In this document: piece after piece, positions 1 to 12,300 of the stretch | How the letters are laid out: each line of letters begins with the position of its first letter | How positions within the stretch are numbered: position 1 is the first letter of the stretch | Assembly (NCBI GenBank): GCA_022885665.1 | Contig: JAGQDJ010000217.1 | Location: forward strand, 1 to 64,000 | From: Triops longicaudatus | Lineage: Eukaryota; Arthropoda; Branchiopoda; Notostraca; Triopsidae | Reading direction: 5' to 3' | DNA length: 64,000 nucleotides | The notes under the pieces: model-generated | Told to the model about the DNA's origin: nothing | What the model saw: only the letters and a program-made list of their open reading frames with translations | Database searches by the model: none | Made by a program: the position numbers and the translations under genes

Positions 1-3000
1 ATATATGTTTTTCTTTTGCTAAACAAACATAATGCGATGGTATAAATTAACATAAAAAGATGATACATCCCTCCCGAATTTCTTCGGCCATCCTGGCGTC
101 GTTACGTTGGGCGGACGATTTTAAGATCTTTTACTTCTGTTTTTCTTTGTTCTTCAGCGGACTCGTCACAATCGCACTAATTAATTGCAGCGTCACTCTT
201 TTTGGCTCACTCACGCGTAGTACGGGGCACGGACATGTGGGTTTAGGACAGTTGGGCATTTAACAAGGTATTTGGGGTCAGTCCGTTAAATGCCCAGCAT
301 TAAAGCCCTTCCCACGGCGACTTCCCTCGGTTGTAAGTATGCGGCACTCCTTGGTGCCTCTTGCGTAACGGAGAACCTCTACGCTTAGAATGCCCCGCAA
401 CGAATTACCTTCAGAACTCCACTCTGTAATTGTAAATGTGTTAATGTTCTTCGCCTTTTCATGACATCTGAACCTGTGCTTGTAAACCCCTGTGAATCAC
501 TCGTTCCTACGAGTGATGTTTTCGTTCGCTGATCGATCACCTCAAGGGTGCCTGGTAACATGAATTCATGCAAGGCACCTGTTACCTCGGAGGATGAAGC
601 AACGGTATAAGCCAGAGATTTAGGCCTTCCTCGCCTCGAGTGATTTTCCAAAGTTAAGTCGGCATCCGTCCCATTGCCCCTTTTTGCGTCTTCTCTGGTT
701 TCGCCCCTGCTTTGAGATGCACAATCTATGCGGCAGTGTCTTACCTATTTCTCTTCTCTCTTGTCCCATTTTCCCAATGCCGAAACACCCAAAGAGCCCC
801 TGCAGCTCTCTCAACAGCCCAAACCGGCTTTTTTCGCTCGATAAGAGAAGGTTGTGCCAAGACGGAGATGTTTTTCAAGGGAAACTGAGCAAGTTCAGGT
901 CCTTTTCTTGCTTGGCACCTGCAGTCGACGTGGCTGGCAAAACTTGCTTGCAGAAAAATGCTTGCGACTTTCGTTTTCCTTTGCGCTATCGTGCACAATG
1001 CGCCAGCTTGCTACCTTTTCGGCTTTTCCCCGCGTTAGCTGCGTTAGTGGCCCGACCTTCGTCAGGCTGCCGAGATGCTGAGGACATACATGGACGCAAG
1101 TCGCCCTTAAGAAACATTCTTTTTCTGGTGGCAGGGCAGAAGGTTGTCGAGATGAAAACCACGCTTTCTTTACCATTGTAGAGCTGGAGTTGAAGGTTAG
1201 TGTAACGTCCTCCTTGTATAGGTAGCGAGGTTGATGAAAAAGTGCAGGTAACTGAATGAGCCACCTGAAAAGATTTCGTTCGCTTTTTAAGGAAACAAGT
1301 ACTGCACAGATTTCAAAAGTGCCCCTTGGAACAAGCGTACACTCATTCTAGCTATCCAAGTACGAAATATTGTGAAAAGAAACCGCAGCTGGGAATAGGG
1401 ACGTAACAAATAATTGCACGGTGACCAGCTTTTAACGACGTATTTCTCGTGCCCATAATTTTTGTGTTGGCTTTAGGCCATCATGCGCAATCGTGGTTGA
1501 CCGCTTCGGTGTTACAGTTTGTGTCAATTTTTTTTCCCCTGTTGTCTTATAGTTACTTGCGATAGCTATTTCACACCCTGTCGAATGAACTCTTGGAAAG
1601 TAATACTTCAGCATTAGCAGACTATGGCATATTACGTTATCTAGGTTACAGCGGCCCCCGAGCGAAATCCTTCCGGTGGGCTTGTGTGTACGAGCTGTTG
1701 GTAACTTGCAAAGCGAATTGATGGCCTATGGTCTGTAGTAATTTTCCATTGTTTCACAAAAAGCGTCGAGTTTCTTTTACAGCTAAGGGTGTTTATACAC
1801 CTGTATCAAACGGACGTGTAATACCAGCCCTATTATGCATGATTTGCCAGAAAATGAACGCAAAGTGGCGTAAGAATACGTAAAAAGTTTTCTTTCCATC
1901 TTTTATACAGCAGGCAAGATTGCGGCGCCTGGGGCAAACGTCGAAGTTGGAACTCGCGGATTCGACAATCCTTGTTTCGAAGCAAGAGCATCCGGACGAG
2001 GTGCGTACATTCCACGCAATACATCAAGGCTTTTCCGGTTTATAATAACAGTTGGTGATGTTTTTGTATGCAAGCAATGTGAAAGTGACAAGGTAGACAT
2101 AACATAAGAAACATAAGAAACTTGGCACCTGCTAAAGGAGAAACTGTCAAGGTGGTGAATTTAAGTCACCGGACATGAACTCACTGATTCTGAATTATGT
2201 TGTGAAATCAGAGTCGTAATTTATAAGCTTACATTAATCTTTCCCTTCGGATTGCCAAAACAGCTCAGTGAATAATCATAAGTATTCAGTAGATCTACGT
2301 TTTTACATGTATTTTCCAAGGTAAAGTTCACGAACATGTCACCAGGGACGCCACTGGAGTAAAAGTCCCCATCATAGGTTGATTGTTGGCATTTGGTAAT
2401 GATTTCTGTTGATGGCCAAAAGCTTGCGCGTATTTACTCGCACATTGTACCGTAAGCAATGTAAACTATTGTTTTTGAAGGAATGTGTACTCGTAATGTG
2501 TGTACACACTGATGCCATGAATGGTAATAGACATGAGAGAATCCATGCCAGCGGCGCCTCTGGTGACGTAGTTGTGAACCTTACTTTGGAGTGTGCCCTA
2601 TAGTGGCTACGCAATTGAAATGCTCAGGTTAATAACGAGAGCGCAAGCTTTGTTAGGATAGACTAAGCTACACATCGGTTGCGATTAGAGATAGCATAAA
2701 ACGAGCCACGCATTCCAATTTGTTTTATCATAGTCATCCGCCGCAAGTTAGCGACGACACATTCAAAGGAAAATATAAAAAATGGGCTCGGGCCAAGAAT
2801 TGTTTTTCCAGCGATGCCTCAGAACGCCATACGTGAAAAGAATGGCACACACGTTGGCGTAGCCGGCAGGCTCAGAAATGATACATGGTTGGCGCCTTAA
2901 CAGAGCCATGATGTTGGCTAGCCAGAAACCTGTGGCAAACCGGAGGAATCCTTAAGGTGAACGCGGGTGGTAGATTATTTACCAGAAAGGTTTTTGCACA

Positions 3001-3343
3001 CACAGACGCAACATTTTGCTGGGAGCCAAAATGCTTGTCCGCACTGCACACATGGCACTATTTTCCCCTTTCAGTTGGCTTACCTCGACCTGTTTGCAAA
3101 ATGCGCAGTTTCCGCTCGGGCACAACTGGGGGAAATGACGTCAAGCATGGTTTTCTGCCGCTTTTTTTTTTTTTTTTTGGGGGGGGGGTTAGCACATCGT
3201 AGAAAACTTTTACAGGCAAAAATACAAAAAATAGAAAGCCGTTTAGTTGACTTGCCATCGAGAACCGGAAGACGCTTGTTTTCGCATGTTATTACACAAG
3301 ATTCAGAAAGCTATTTGTAAAGGTCTCAGTTGCTTTCTCAAGG
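1..3343. other. Upstream intergenic sequence without a supported gene
   Basis: I see no conserved coding sequence here. Open frames up to 165 codons exist (for example around 684-1181) but they lack an ATG at the right place, resemble no family I know and have no convincing splice sites. A homopolymer pair (T then G) sits at the right end. The stretch may hold regulatory DNA or distant 5' exons of the AHNAK-like gene. Confidence 0.5.
3162..3188. repeat. Poly-T / poly-G homopolymer junction
   Basis: Seventeen T residues (3162-3178) are followed directly by ten G residues (3179-3188). It is simple sequence, prone to replication slippage and sequencing error. No function is inferred. Confidence 0.85.
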
Positions 3344-3763
3344 ATGCCACAAAGCGAAGATTTTTTTGTGTGTCAATTCATTGAATCATTTTTGTGTGTC
3401 AATCCATTGAATCGCCGCTGTGGCGAGCAATTCTTAAAAGAAACGGACGACAAAAGAAGCAAAACCTATTTGACTGACGACGTACGGTCTTTCGGTGCGG
3501 AAGATTCTAACTGTGGCTACAGAACAGAAGATACTGATGAGATAAAGAATCATTCCAGTAACATGGATTTCTTAGGCATTTTTTTTCTTTTGCTAAGCAT
3601 ATTTATTTTCATCCTCGTAATTCAATATAAAATTGTAAAAAAATCCTGCGCAGTTTTTGTTCAGTATTCCTCGAATAAACAGAAGCTCATAAATAGCCAA
3701 GACAATAACGCAACGGTGATAGCTTTGAACGAAGAGGCAGTTAAGTCATTAGCTAAGGAATGA
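3344..3763 (+). CDS. Possible small single-pass membrane protein ORF, unrecognised
   Basis: This is a 139-codon ATG-started open frame that I do not recognise. The N-terminal half is polar and charged with several cysteines. Residues about 75-97 form a strongly hydrophobic segment (MDFLGIFFLLLSIFIFILVI) followed by the basic stretch YKIVKK, which would fit one membrane helix with the basic side cytosolic. The tail is polar and ends in AVKSLAKE. The 5' part contains an imperfect 26-bp direct repeat. No splice sites are needed to read it. It could be a real small gene, an exon of a larger one, or chance: the composition is AT-rich, and such DNA can give hydrophobic frames by accident. Confidence 0.28.
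   Translation: MPQSEDFFVCQFIESFLCVNPLNRRCGEQFLKETDDKRSKTYLTDDVRSFGAEDSNCGYRTEDTDEIKNHSSNMDFLGIFFLLLSIFIFILVIQYKIVKKSCAVFVQYSSNKQKLINSQDNNATVIALNEEAVKSLAKE
3363..3414. repeat. Imperfect 26-bp tandem duplication
   Basis: Two adjacent copies (3363-3388 and 3389-3414) share the pattern tttttgtgtgtcaat-cattgaatc with two mismatches. The unit is not a multiple of three, so inside the 3344-3763 ORF the two copies are read in different frames. Confidence 0.8.
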
Positions 3764-6370
3764 AAGACCGTGATTGCTTCCAACGCCCACCTTTTCCTCT
3801 GAGAAGGCTTTGCTTCTACTCTGCGACCGAATTTCCTGGAATCCTTTTACTTCTGTGGCGACGGAACACGGCCAAGAAAAAAGGAATGACTTGATTAAAC
3901 GTTCTACGTCAGCCATGCTTGAACAAAACGGGATGCATGTCGAAGCCCACCCATGAAGGCAGGAGCAGAAGCTCGCTTATCCGGCATTCCGTTTAGTCCA
4001 GGCAAGCGGGCGAGAGAAGGAAAAAGGGGGTTAAGGGCTAGCGTGCAAAACACATTGTCTTTGTTTACGTGATTGGAAAGAGAACTGCGATGATGACCAG
4101 ATTACCTTCGGGCGATACATGATGGCTCCTTTTCACCCGTTTATGAATACAAAGTGTTCTCGAATTGCTTACGTGAAAATTAAACATGGGAATGTAGCGA
4201 GTGCATGTGAAACGCGCATTTTTTCACGTTTGGCCTCTTTACAACATTACAATTTCAATCGTCCTTCGTTTTTGGTACTCCTTCGCGACACGTTTCAGCA
4301 CAAGAGTCGCGAGACAATAAGAATGCGTTTTAACGTAAGTTCCGCGGGTTTGAGATGTAGGTGGAGAGAGCAACAAGGATCTCTCTATTAATACGTCAGC
4401 TTTCCAAGTTTTCAACGTTTTTGGTCAAGAGAATTTTCCTTCTCTTGCTTAATGCCTTGCTTAATGCACTTTTTATTTGAGGTTTTAAATGAAATGTTCA
4501 CTCTTCATTGCAGCAACGAGCTGAGGTCACGCCAAGTTAAAGCTTTTAATAATAATTTTTACTTTTCTTTTTTAAACGTATGCTTAAAAGAAATGGTTCC
4601 TTTGCTCAGAGTTGTCTTTCCCAAAGTACACAATATCACGCCATGGACAGCTGCCAGGAGCAAATTGCGTTAAGTCGTTACTGTGATTATTCTTATTTAG
4701 GTCCAGGAGGGTAAAAATAATCGTATGAGTGATGCCGACATGAGTTCATCAAATCAAAAGGTTTCGAGACCTGCCTGAGCTCCAAGGCCGTTGTTTTGTG
4801 CTCGGTACATTAAAGGCGAAAGGAAGAGTGCCAAGGAATGTGTCTAGCTAACGTGCTCCAAGTCAGCATCCCAGTGCTACTTGCTTTCTGGAGATGCTGC
4901 TCCTAAAGAAAGCGTTTGTTCTTCCTGAGCAACTCACTCGTACGCAGCTAGCGTGGATTTCCAACGCACTTGGCTAGGTGTTCATGCACACCAGAGTACT
5001 TAACGAATGCATGCCACGAGGTTTAGCAAGAGGAGTACTACAAGAGAAGTACGAGCTTCATTGCAACACCTTGTTCGCGATATGTCGCTCTCGAATTCCG
5101 AAGCTTTCGACTGTGTTTTCTAAACCGGTTTTACGAAGCAAAAAGGGCTTAGCACCAACAAATGTATTGCACAAATGTGCAGAACGCGTAGTCTCTATCC
5201 GAAAAAGAAAACTTTTCCGTCTACTCACACGTAAATTGGGAAAATCCACCGTTTTACACGAACTGGAGTTTCTTCTTTTCGGGGCTGGACTTTTAAGCAG
5301 AGTGGCAGCGATTCAGAAAGCAAAGAAAGGCTTCAAGGCAATCAACATAAAAGCCCCATATTGCGGTGAAGTCATCGACGAGCATCAACCACGTAGGCGC
5401 TACGGACTCTGGGTGCATGCAGCTTTTTATGGCTTTTTGTTCAATAAGCTTCATTGGCGACAACTGGTAATGTGGCTTTTTTTGGACGGATTGTGTACGC
5501 TGTCTAGCTACGTCAGGTGTAAAGCTGGAAAAGCAGCAGACTCGGGTTGCATTTTTTTGTTGATTTTTCAAGATTATTTTCTGCGGTCGACCTTGACTAC
5601 TGTGAAGCACGTAGGTGTTTCCGACCAGTTGTTGCGGCCGAGATCAACGTTAGCTCGCCGAGTTAAAGTTCCGTTGGCCGGTGCGTGAGGGTTGCACGCG
5701 GAATACTTTACGAAGCTAATCCTGGAGTGCCGAGACATTCTTCTCACATGAACACAGTCCAGATGCACAGCATTCTTCTGCCTCGTTTAGCGTGAATTCA
5801 AGCACGTCGTTGTTTCCTAGTCGCTTCAGCCCTTGAGCTCTTGCCTCCCGAGTTCCACGCTTCTATGTTACGAATTATGGTTCAAAGCTCACACGTATTC
5901 CCCTCCCACCTCGTGCACATACGCATATGTGTGCAGCACTTTTGCGTGTTTGCCGTGCTCATGCGTTGATGGCCTCTTGGCCTTCGGAAAATACTTTGTG
6001 AATGACGGCGCCCGATTTCGTGGCAATGCGCTCACCAGCATTCTTTCAGTTTTTATGAGCCGTAGGCGTACGTGATTTACGAGAGTATTCTCGTTTATCT
6101 ATGCCAACTTATCATTTTCATTCTGAGCTGTTTTCAGTGCTGCCTCTTTGAAATAATAATAACATTGATGCATAACTGATACGAAACTCAATGGCTTAAC
6201 ATTTTTGCCCATCGGATATATTGCTAATGATAGCAGTAATTAAGCTAATTATGGTTTTATTATTTTTTTATTAAATCATAATATTCAGAATGCACTAGGC
6301 TAAAAGTGTTTTGGTGAGCTGGGTGGAATTTAAGCTTGGAAAAGTAATTTTTTACGATTTTTCTTCACAG
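3764..6370. other. Region between the small ORF and the first AHNAK-like exon
   Basis: No gene is recognised. A 236-codon open frame at 4978-5688 (first ATG at 4984) lacks any family signature. This interval should contain the missing start exon or promoter of the AHNAK-like gene, because the first recognisable exons have no in-frame ATG, but I could not identify it. Confidence 0.45.
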
Positions 6371-9300
6371 GTGGAAATGACAGGCGGACCTCCAGTGACA
6401 GACCACAAGCGAAACAGGTAAGAACTACTAATTACACATCACCACACCAAAGTGACACCCCACGAACAAGATGTATTCACATGATGACCGTGGACTGCTC
6501 TCATTCATGTGTAAAGTACATTTCCGCCGGATTCGGAAGTCAGAGTGATGGAAATCTCATAGACGAGGCCCAGTCAGGCCATAGCGTACATACAACACAT
6601 GCATCTTAAATATCAGGATTTTCCTACATTTACTTTTCATGTCTTTTAATTGTAAAAACCTTAAAGGCTTTTATGTCCGAAAGTTCGTTGTAGTAAGGTT
6701 CTGTATTGGTTGTTTGTCTCAGTTTATTGATCAATGTCGTTTACCGTGGAACTGATCAGCTTTCTTTTTTCTAAATAGCAGGAGAAAGGGTGGACGCAGT
6801 TTCGATTGCTTCCGCTGACGAGGAGCACGGAGAGAAAAGCAGCGGATGACTCCTTTGTGACGGTGCGTTCAGGTTCTTTTTTGCATGTTCATTGTACTGC
6901 ATAGCACGCAAGGTTTTTGCCAAAGTATTTGAGCGAACTCTAATGAGCGCTGTAGGGTAAAGTTCCAAAAGAAGTGAACCGGAATGCGAGTGGTTTTCGC
7001 AAAGAGAAAGGGAACGAAAAAGGGTGCCGAAAATAGTGTAAAAGAGAAGCTAAAGTGTGACTTGGAGGGGTATTTCAATAGAAGAGCGTAAGGTCATGTG
7101 TAATCGTCCTTGTCATTTACCTTGGCCCGTGCGCCTCATTGAGGGCGCTTTCACTTCTTCCAAAGCTGCTGGTCACGAACTACTTTTTGGGAAGGTTTGG
7201 TGGCATATAAAATGAATATTTACGGCACCCTTTCTTTTTTGTAGTTTTTTTTTCGCTAATTACCTCCCAAAATCCTCGTATTTTTTTTCCCGCAGAGCGG
7301 GCTATTGTAGTTTTCAATAGTCACGTTCAGTCTAAGAAGAAAAGAAAATGTTAGCCAGGTAATAAAATCCACATAATTGTACTCGTATTGTCAGGTGTCC
7401 GAGTGAAAGCTGATGCTGTTTTTTCTTTTCTCCCATGTTGTATTTTATGTTTCACTTGTATTCTACTTATTGACCAATGGTATTATTGTTTTTTCATTCT
7501 TAGCTTTGGACGAACTTCTTTTATTCATTCATTTTGTACATTTCTGCATAGGCGCTGGAGCGAGTTGAGGTGCCTTTACGTGGACATGACTTTACTGGAC
7601 TGGGTTTTAATATTGCGGGCAATATGCGCGATGGGATTTACGTCAAAGACGTACTAAACCGTGGTCCTGCCTCGGAGTCGGGGCAAATAACGCCGGGTAA
7701 ACTCACCACGCGAGCGTCTGAAGGCAATGTTTAAAGCGTCTTTGTTTTTCTTTCTAGGTGACCGTATTGAAAGTATGACAGTGTCGTTTCGGCACATGGT
7801 GTTCGAGGACGCGTTGACCATCTTGAGCTATGCCTCACCGTATGACGTCACACTGATGCTCGAGAAAAGCGGCATGCAAGGCAAGATGGCGTCGCCCCGC
7901 CGAGCCACCAGTGCGGTATCATTAGTGTCGCCAAATGTGACCGTGTCCGGTAACTTGAGCGGCGATATCGGCAGTCCAAGTCGACTGGTACATCCGTTGT
8001 TTCGGTCGCAGTCTATCGACGACTTATCTCACGTGAGTTATGCGTCCAGGCAAGCGTTCATTCATATCAACCAGCTTACCACACGTGGTATAGTCGAATT
8101 TGCATGCCTGGGAAAAGAAATAGCACAAGAGCAACCGAATTCACACATTCTTGAAGGAAAAGTTGCGCTTCAAGGTCAATCTGAACGAACATTCGACGTG
8201 GCTTGTCAAGTCAAGTAGAACCAGTTTTCATGTCGCGCTTATCACTGATTAGCAAAAAGAAAAAAAGAAGCGAGGATGCCCGTTTTGACGTGGGCAGGCA
8301 CTGCAAATGCCCGCAAATTCCATGCTTACCAAAGTGTGACGTCATAAAGGCAATAAAACTCAGCTCAGCAATTCTATGCCCACATCCTTGAGGGATGTGT
8401 CACAATAACTAAGAAATAACACAGCTTTTCGCTCTGCCAACCTTAACACGTCCAATTCGTCGTTTCCTTTCCTTTCTTTTTTTTAATGCTATAGAAGTTT
8501 ACACCCGCGTTTTTCATAATTTCGTAATCTGCCTATTGATTTCACAAAAAAAGCTCGTGCTGAATAGGATTTTTAAGCTGCACAAACACGAGTTCTGAGC
8601 GTTGTAGCTGTAATTTCTCAACTTGAATTTCCACTTTTTACCAGGAAATATAAAGCTTTTGTGTCTACTTCGTTATTTAGCGGGAGATTTGCAAAATTCT
8701 AGATGAATGGATGTGATTTTGAGCCAAAAATTTCACTTAAACGAGATTTTTCGTTAATTACGTGCACTTTTGTCCCTTCAGGTCGGAAAAGCTGATCTAG
8801 GAGCCAAAGTTTCGGTCAAGTTGCCCTCAATGAACCCAAAGTTGGCCCACAACAAGTTACAAAATCAAGACGCCAACATCGAAATCGAAACGCCGACACT
8901 GGAGGCCAACATCGGGGGCGGGGCTAACGTGTCTGGCAAGGCCAAAACCACCAAATTCGGTGTCAAAGTTCTGCCTGACCTGAAACTGAAAGGAAATGCC
9001 GGTATGGAAGGTATTGACGTGCCTGATTGCAAAGTGTCCATTGATACTCCTTCGATTGGAGTACCGGGACCTGGCAAAGTCAGTATCGGCGGCAAAGCAC
9101 CCAAAACGAAGCCTGGGATTGATGTAAGGCTACGCGGTGCTGATGTAAACGTGAACGCACCCGATATTAACGTAGAAGGACTCAAAGTCAGCGGCGACGC
9201 TGGCTTGGACTTGGAAAACGGAAAGGGCAAGAAGTCAAGCTTCTCCCTGAAAATGCCCCGTTTAAGCTTCGGAAAAGCGAACGCGAATGTCAAATCACCA

Positions 9301-12300
9301 AAGGTAGACATCGATCTGCCGAAATCCGACGTTACTATCGATATCGCAGATTTGCCCCGAGGTACACTGGACGCTGAGCTAAAAGGCAAGGAACCGAAGG
9401 TCAACTTGAAGATGCCAGAAATCAGTGTTGACGGAACGAAAGGCTCGAAGAAGGCTAAAGGCAAGGCACCAAGTGCAGATCTGTCGCTTCCGTCTGCCGA
9501 AGTAGACGTCAACCTACCTGAAGCAGAAATAACAGGCGAAGCCAAGGTCACCAAGCCCAAGTTTGGTATCAAAATGCCGGGTTTGAGCATGGGAATGCCT
9601 AGTTTAAACATTTCCAGTGGTTCAGGAGGCATTGACGCGAAAGTACCGAAGATTTCTGGCATGGATGCCTCGGTTACTATGCCAGAGCTAGAGGTAAACC
9701 TACCTGATGTCGATATCGAAGCCAAAGGAATCAAGGGAGCAGCGGGAATCAAGATGCCCACGTTAAACGTCGACCTACCCAGTGCAGACATACCAGTCAA
9801 ACCGGTCAACCTACCAGAAATGTCTGGAACTTTATCAGACATGCCTGATTTGAGCCTATCAACCAAAGGTGCAAAAGTAGAAGGTGACTTAAGTGTGGAC
9901 GTGGCTGATATCGAAAAGGGTGACAAGAAGGGAAAGAAATCCAAGTTTTCCCTAAAAATGCCAAACATGAATTTCGGCAAAGGCGGTTCAGAAATACCGG
10001 TCGATATCGAAGCTGGTGGTGTGAACCTACCCGAGCCAGAAATCTCCCTTTCTGGCCTGAATGCTCCAAAAGTGGACGTCTCTCTACAGCCCCCGAGCGT
10101 CGATGGAGAAATTGCTGGAGATATTGACCTTACTCATGGAAAAGATACCAGATCGAAATTTTCGCTGAAAATGCCTTCTTTAAGTATCGGGAAACATGAG
10201 ACAGAAATTTCGTTGGGCAAAGGCGCAGCTGGTGGAACAGAAATCAACCTACTTGGTATTTCTGCCGAATTATCGGACATTGACGCCCCGAAATTGAACG
10301 TCAACCTTCCTGAATTACCTTCCGGAAGTATCGAAATCCCGAATCCCGAAATTTCTGCCAATATTGGCAGCATCGATGGCACAATTTCAGGGCCAAAAGT
10401 CACTCGTCCAGGAGTATCGGCGGGCAGTGTTGCCTTACCGAGCGTGGACGCTGACCTTAAAGGTAAAACGCCTGAGTTCAGTGTAAAATTGCCAAATATT
10501 CAGTTTGACAAGCCTAACGTAGACGTCAAACTGGACCCTGGCAGTGTTAATCTCCCAGAAATACCAGACGTGGACGTTTCGCTGGAAGCTTCGAAACTCG
10601 GCGTGGACGTAGGTAGTGCAGAAATCGACGGTGCTTCATTAAAAATGCCGAAAATAAAGTCTGACATTAAAATGCCAAAAATCGAAGGGAATTTACCCCA
10701 GGTAGACATTTCTGCTGGTCTGCCAAGCGTTTCTGTGAAGAAGCCGAAAGAAATAGAGATCGGAATGCCGGAAATCGACTTCGACGGAGCCAAAGGCAAG
10801 AAAGGAAAATTCTCCATGAAACTGCCCAGCTTTGGATTCGGTAAAGCGGACGCGTCAGCTTCAGTTGAAGGTTTGGATGTCGACGGAAAGTTGTCCAAGC
10901 CAGAAATGTCGCTAGAAGTGCCAGAAGTACCGGACGTCAATGTGTCACTAAAGGGTCCGAAGGCTGAAATCGACCTACTAGATGTACAAGGCGACAAAAA
11001 GAGCAAGAAATCCAAATTTTCGATGAAGATGCCACACTTGAGCCTTGGAAAAACGAACTCTGGAGGAACTTCCATCAAACCAGTACACCTGGAGGGCAGT
11101 TTACCCAAAATTGAAGGAGATATCGAGGTCGACACTACTGTTAAATTACCGGGAGCTGAGGTTGACCTTCCTGATGTCGACATTGAAGGAGGGAAAGGCA
11201 AAAAGGCGAAATTTTCGCTGAAAATGCCGCACATGAATTTCGGCAGACATAACGGCAGCGAAGGCAGTGTGAACGTGGACCTTCCGAGCGTGACAGGCGC
11301 TGTGGAAATTCCGGACGCAGACCATAAACTTGACGTTAACTTACCTGATGTTGAACTGGGTGCCAAAGGCAAAAAATCGAAAGTTGTTGTGAAAGTGCCA
11401 CAAGGTGTGGATACAGAAGGGCCGAAGTTGGATATTTCAGGCATGGCAGACGCAGATGTTTCAGTACAGGGTCCTGAACTTGAGATTGGACTCAAAGACG
11501 CGCATTTGCCCGAAATGAAAGGCAAGAAATCCAAATTTTCAATGAAAATGCCAAATATTAGTTTCGGCAAACCCCAAGCAGAATTGAACGTCGATGGCAA
11601 ATTGGCAAAACCAGAAGTTTCGATGTCTGGACCAAACATGACTGACGTCAGCGTTGCTTTGCCAAAAGCACAAATAGAGGTTGAAGCTCCGGAAATCGAC
11701 CTAAGCGACAAAAAAGATAAGAAAAGTAAGTTTTCCATGAAAACCCCGAATATCAGCTTCGGCAAACCTCAACTGGAACTTGACATGGAAACAGAGGGAA
11801 TTGAAGGAAAGATACCCAAGACTGATTTTTCAGTTACAATCCCAGAAGTACCAGACGGGAAAATTTCAGTGAAAGCTCCAGACGTAGACATTGATGCTCC
11901 TGAAATAGATCTTGGCGACGTTAAGGGCGAGAAATCCAAGTTTTCAATGAAAATGCCAAGTTTGGGATTCGGTAAACCTCATCTGGACGTAAACCTTGAA
12001 GCAGAAGGTAAATTACCTAAGCCAGAAGTATCAGTCGCTGTTCCTGACATACCCGACGTAAATATGTCGGTTAACGCACCCGACGTCGACATTTCCCTTC
12101 CCGAAATGGACACTGGCGACTTGAAGGGAAAGAAATCAAAATTCTCTGTGAAAATGCCAAACGTGAAAATGCCGAACGTAAGCTTCGGCAAACCAGAAGC
12201 CGAGGTCACTGTCGAAGCCAAGGGCAAATTACCCAAGCCAGAGGTATCAGTCGAAGTACCTGAAGTACCAGATGTGAACGTTTCGGTGAAAGCTCCGGAA

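Noticed and set aside
684..1181. 165-codon plus-strand frame near the left edge
   Set aside because: It starts at a non-ATG codon, overlaps several equally long antisense frames and has no domain.
4978..5688. 236-codon plus-strand open frame
   Set aside because: It has no recognisable domain, an odd composition rich in K, R, L and C, and no splice context. One such frame is not surprising by chance in 64 kb on six frames.
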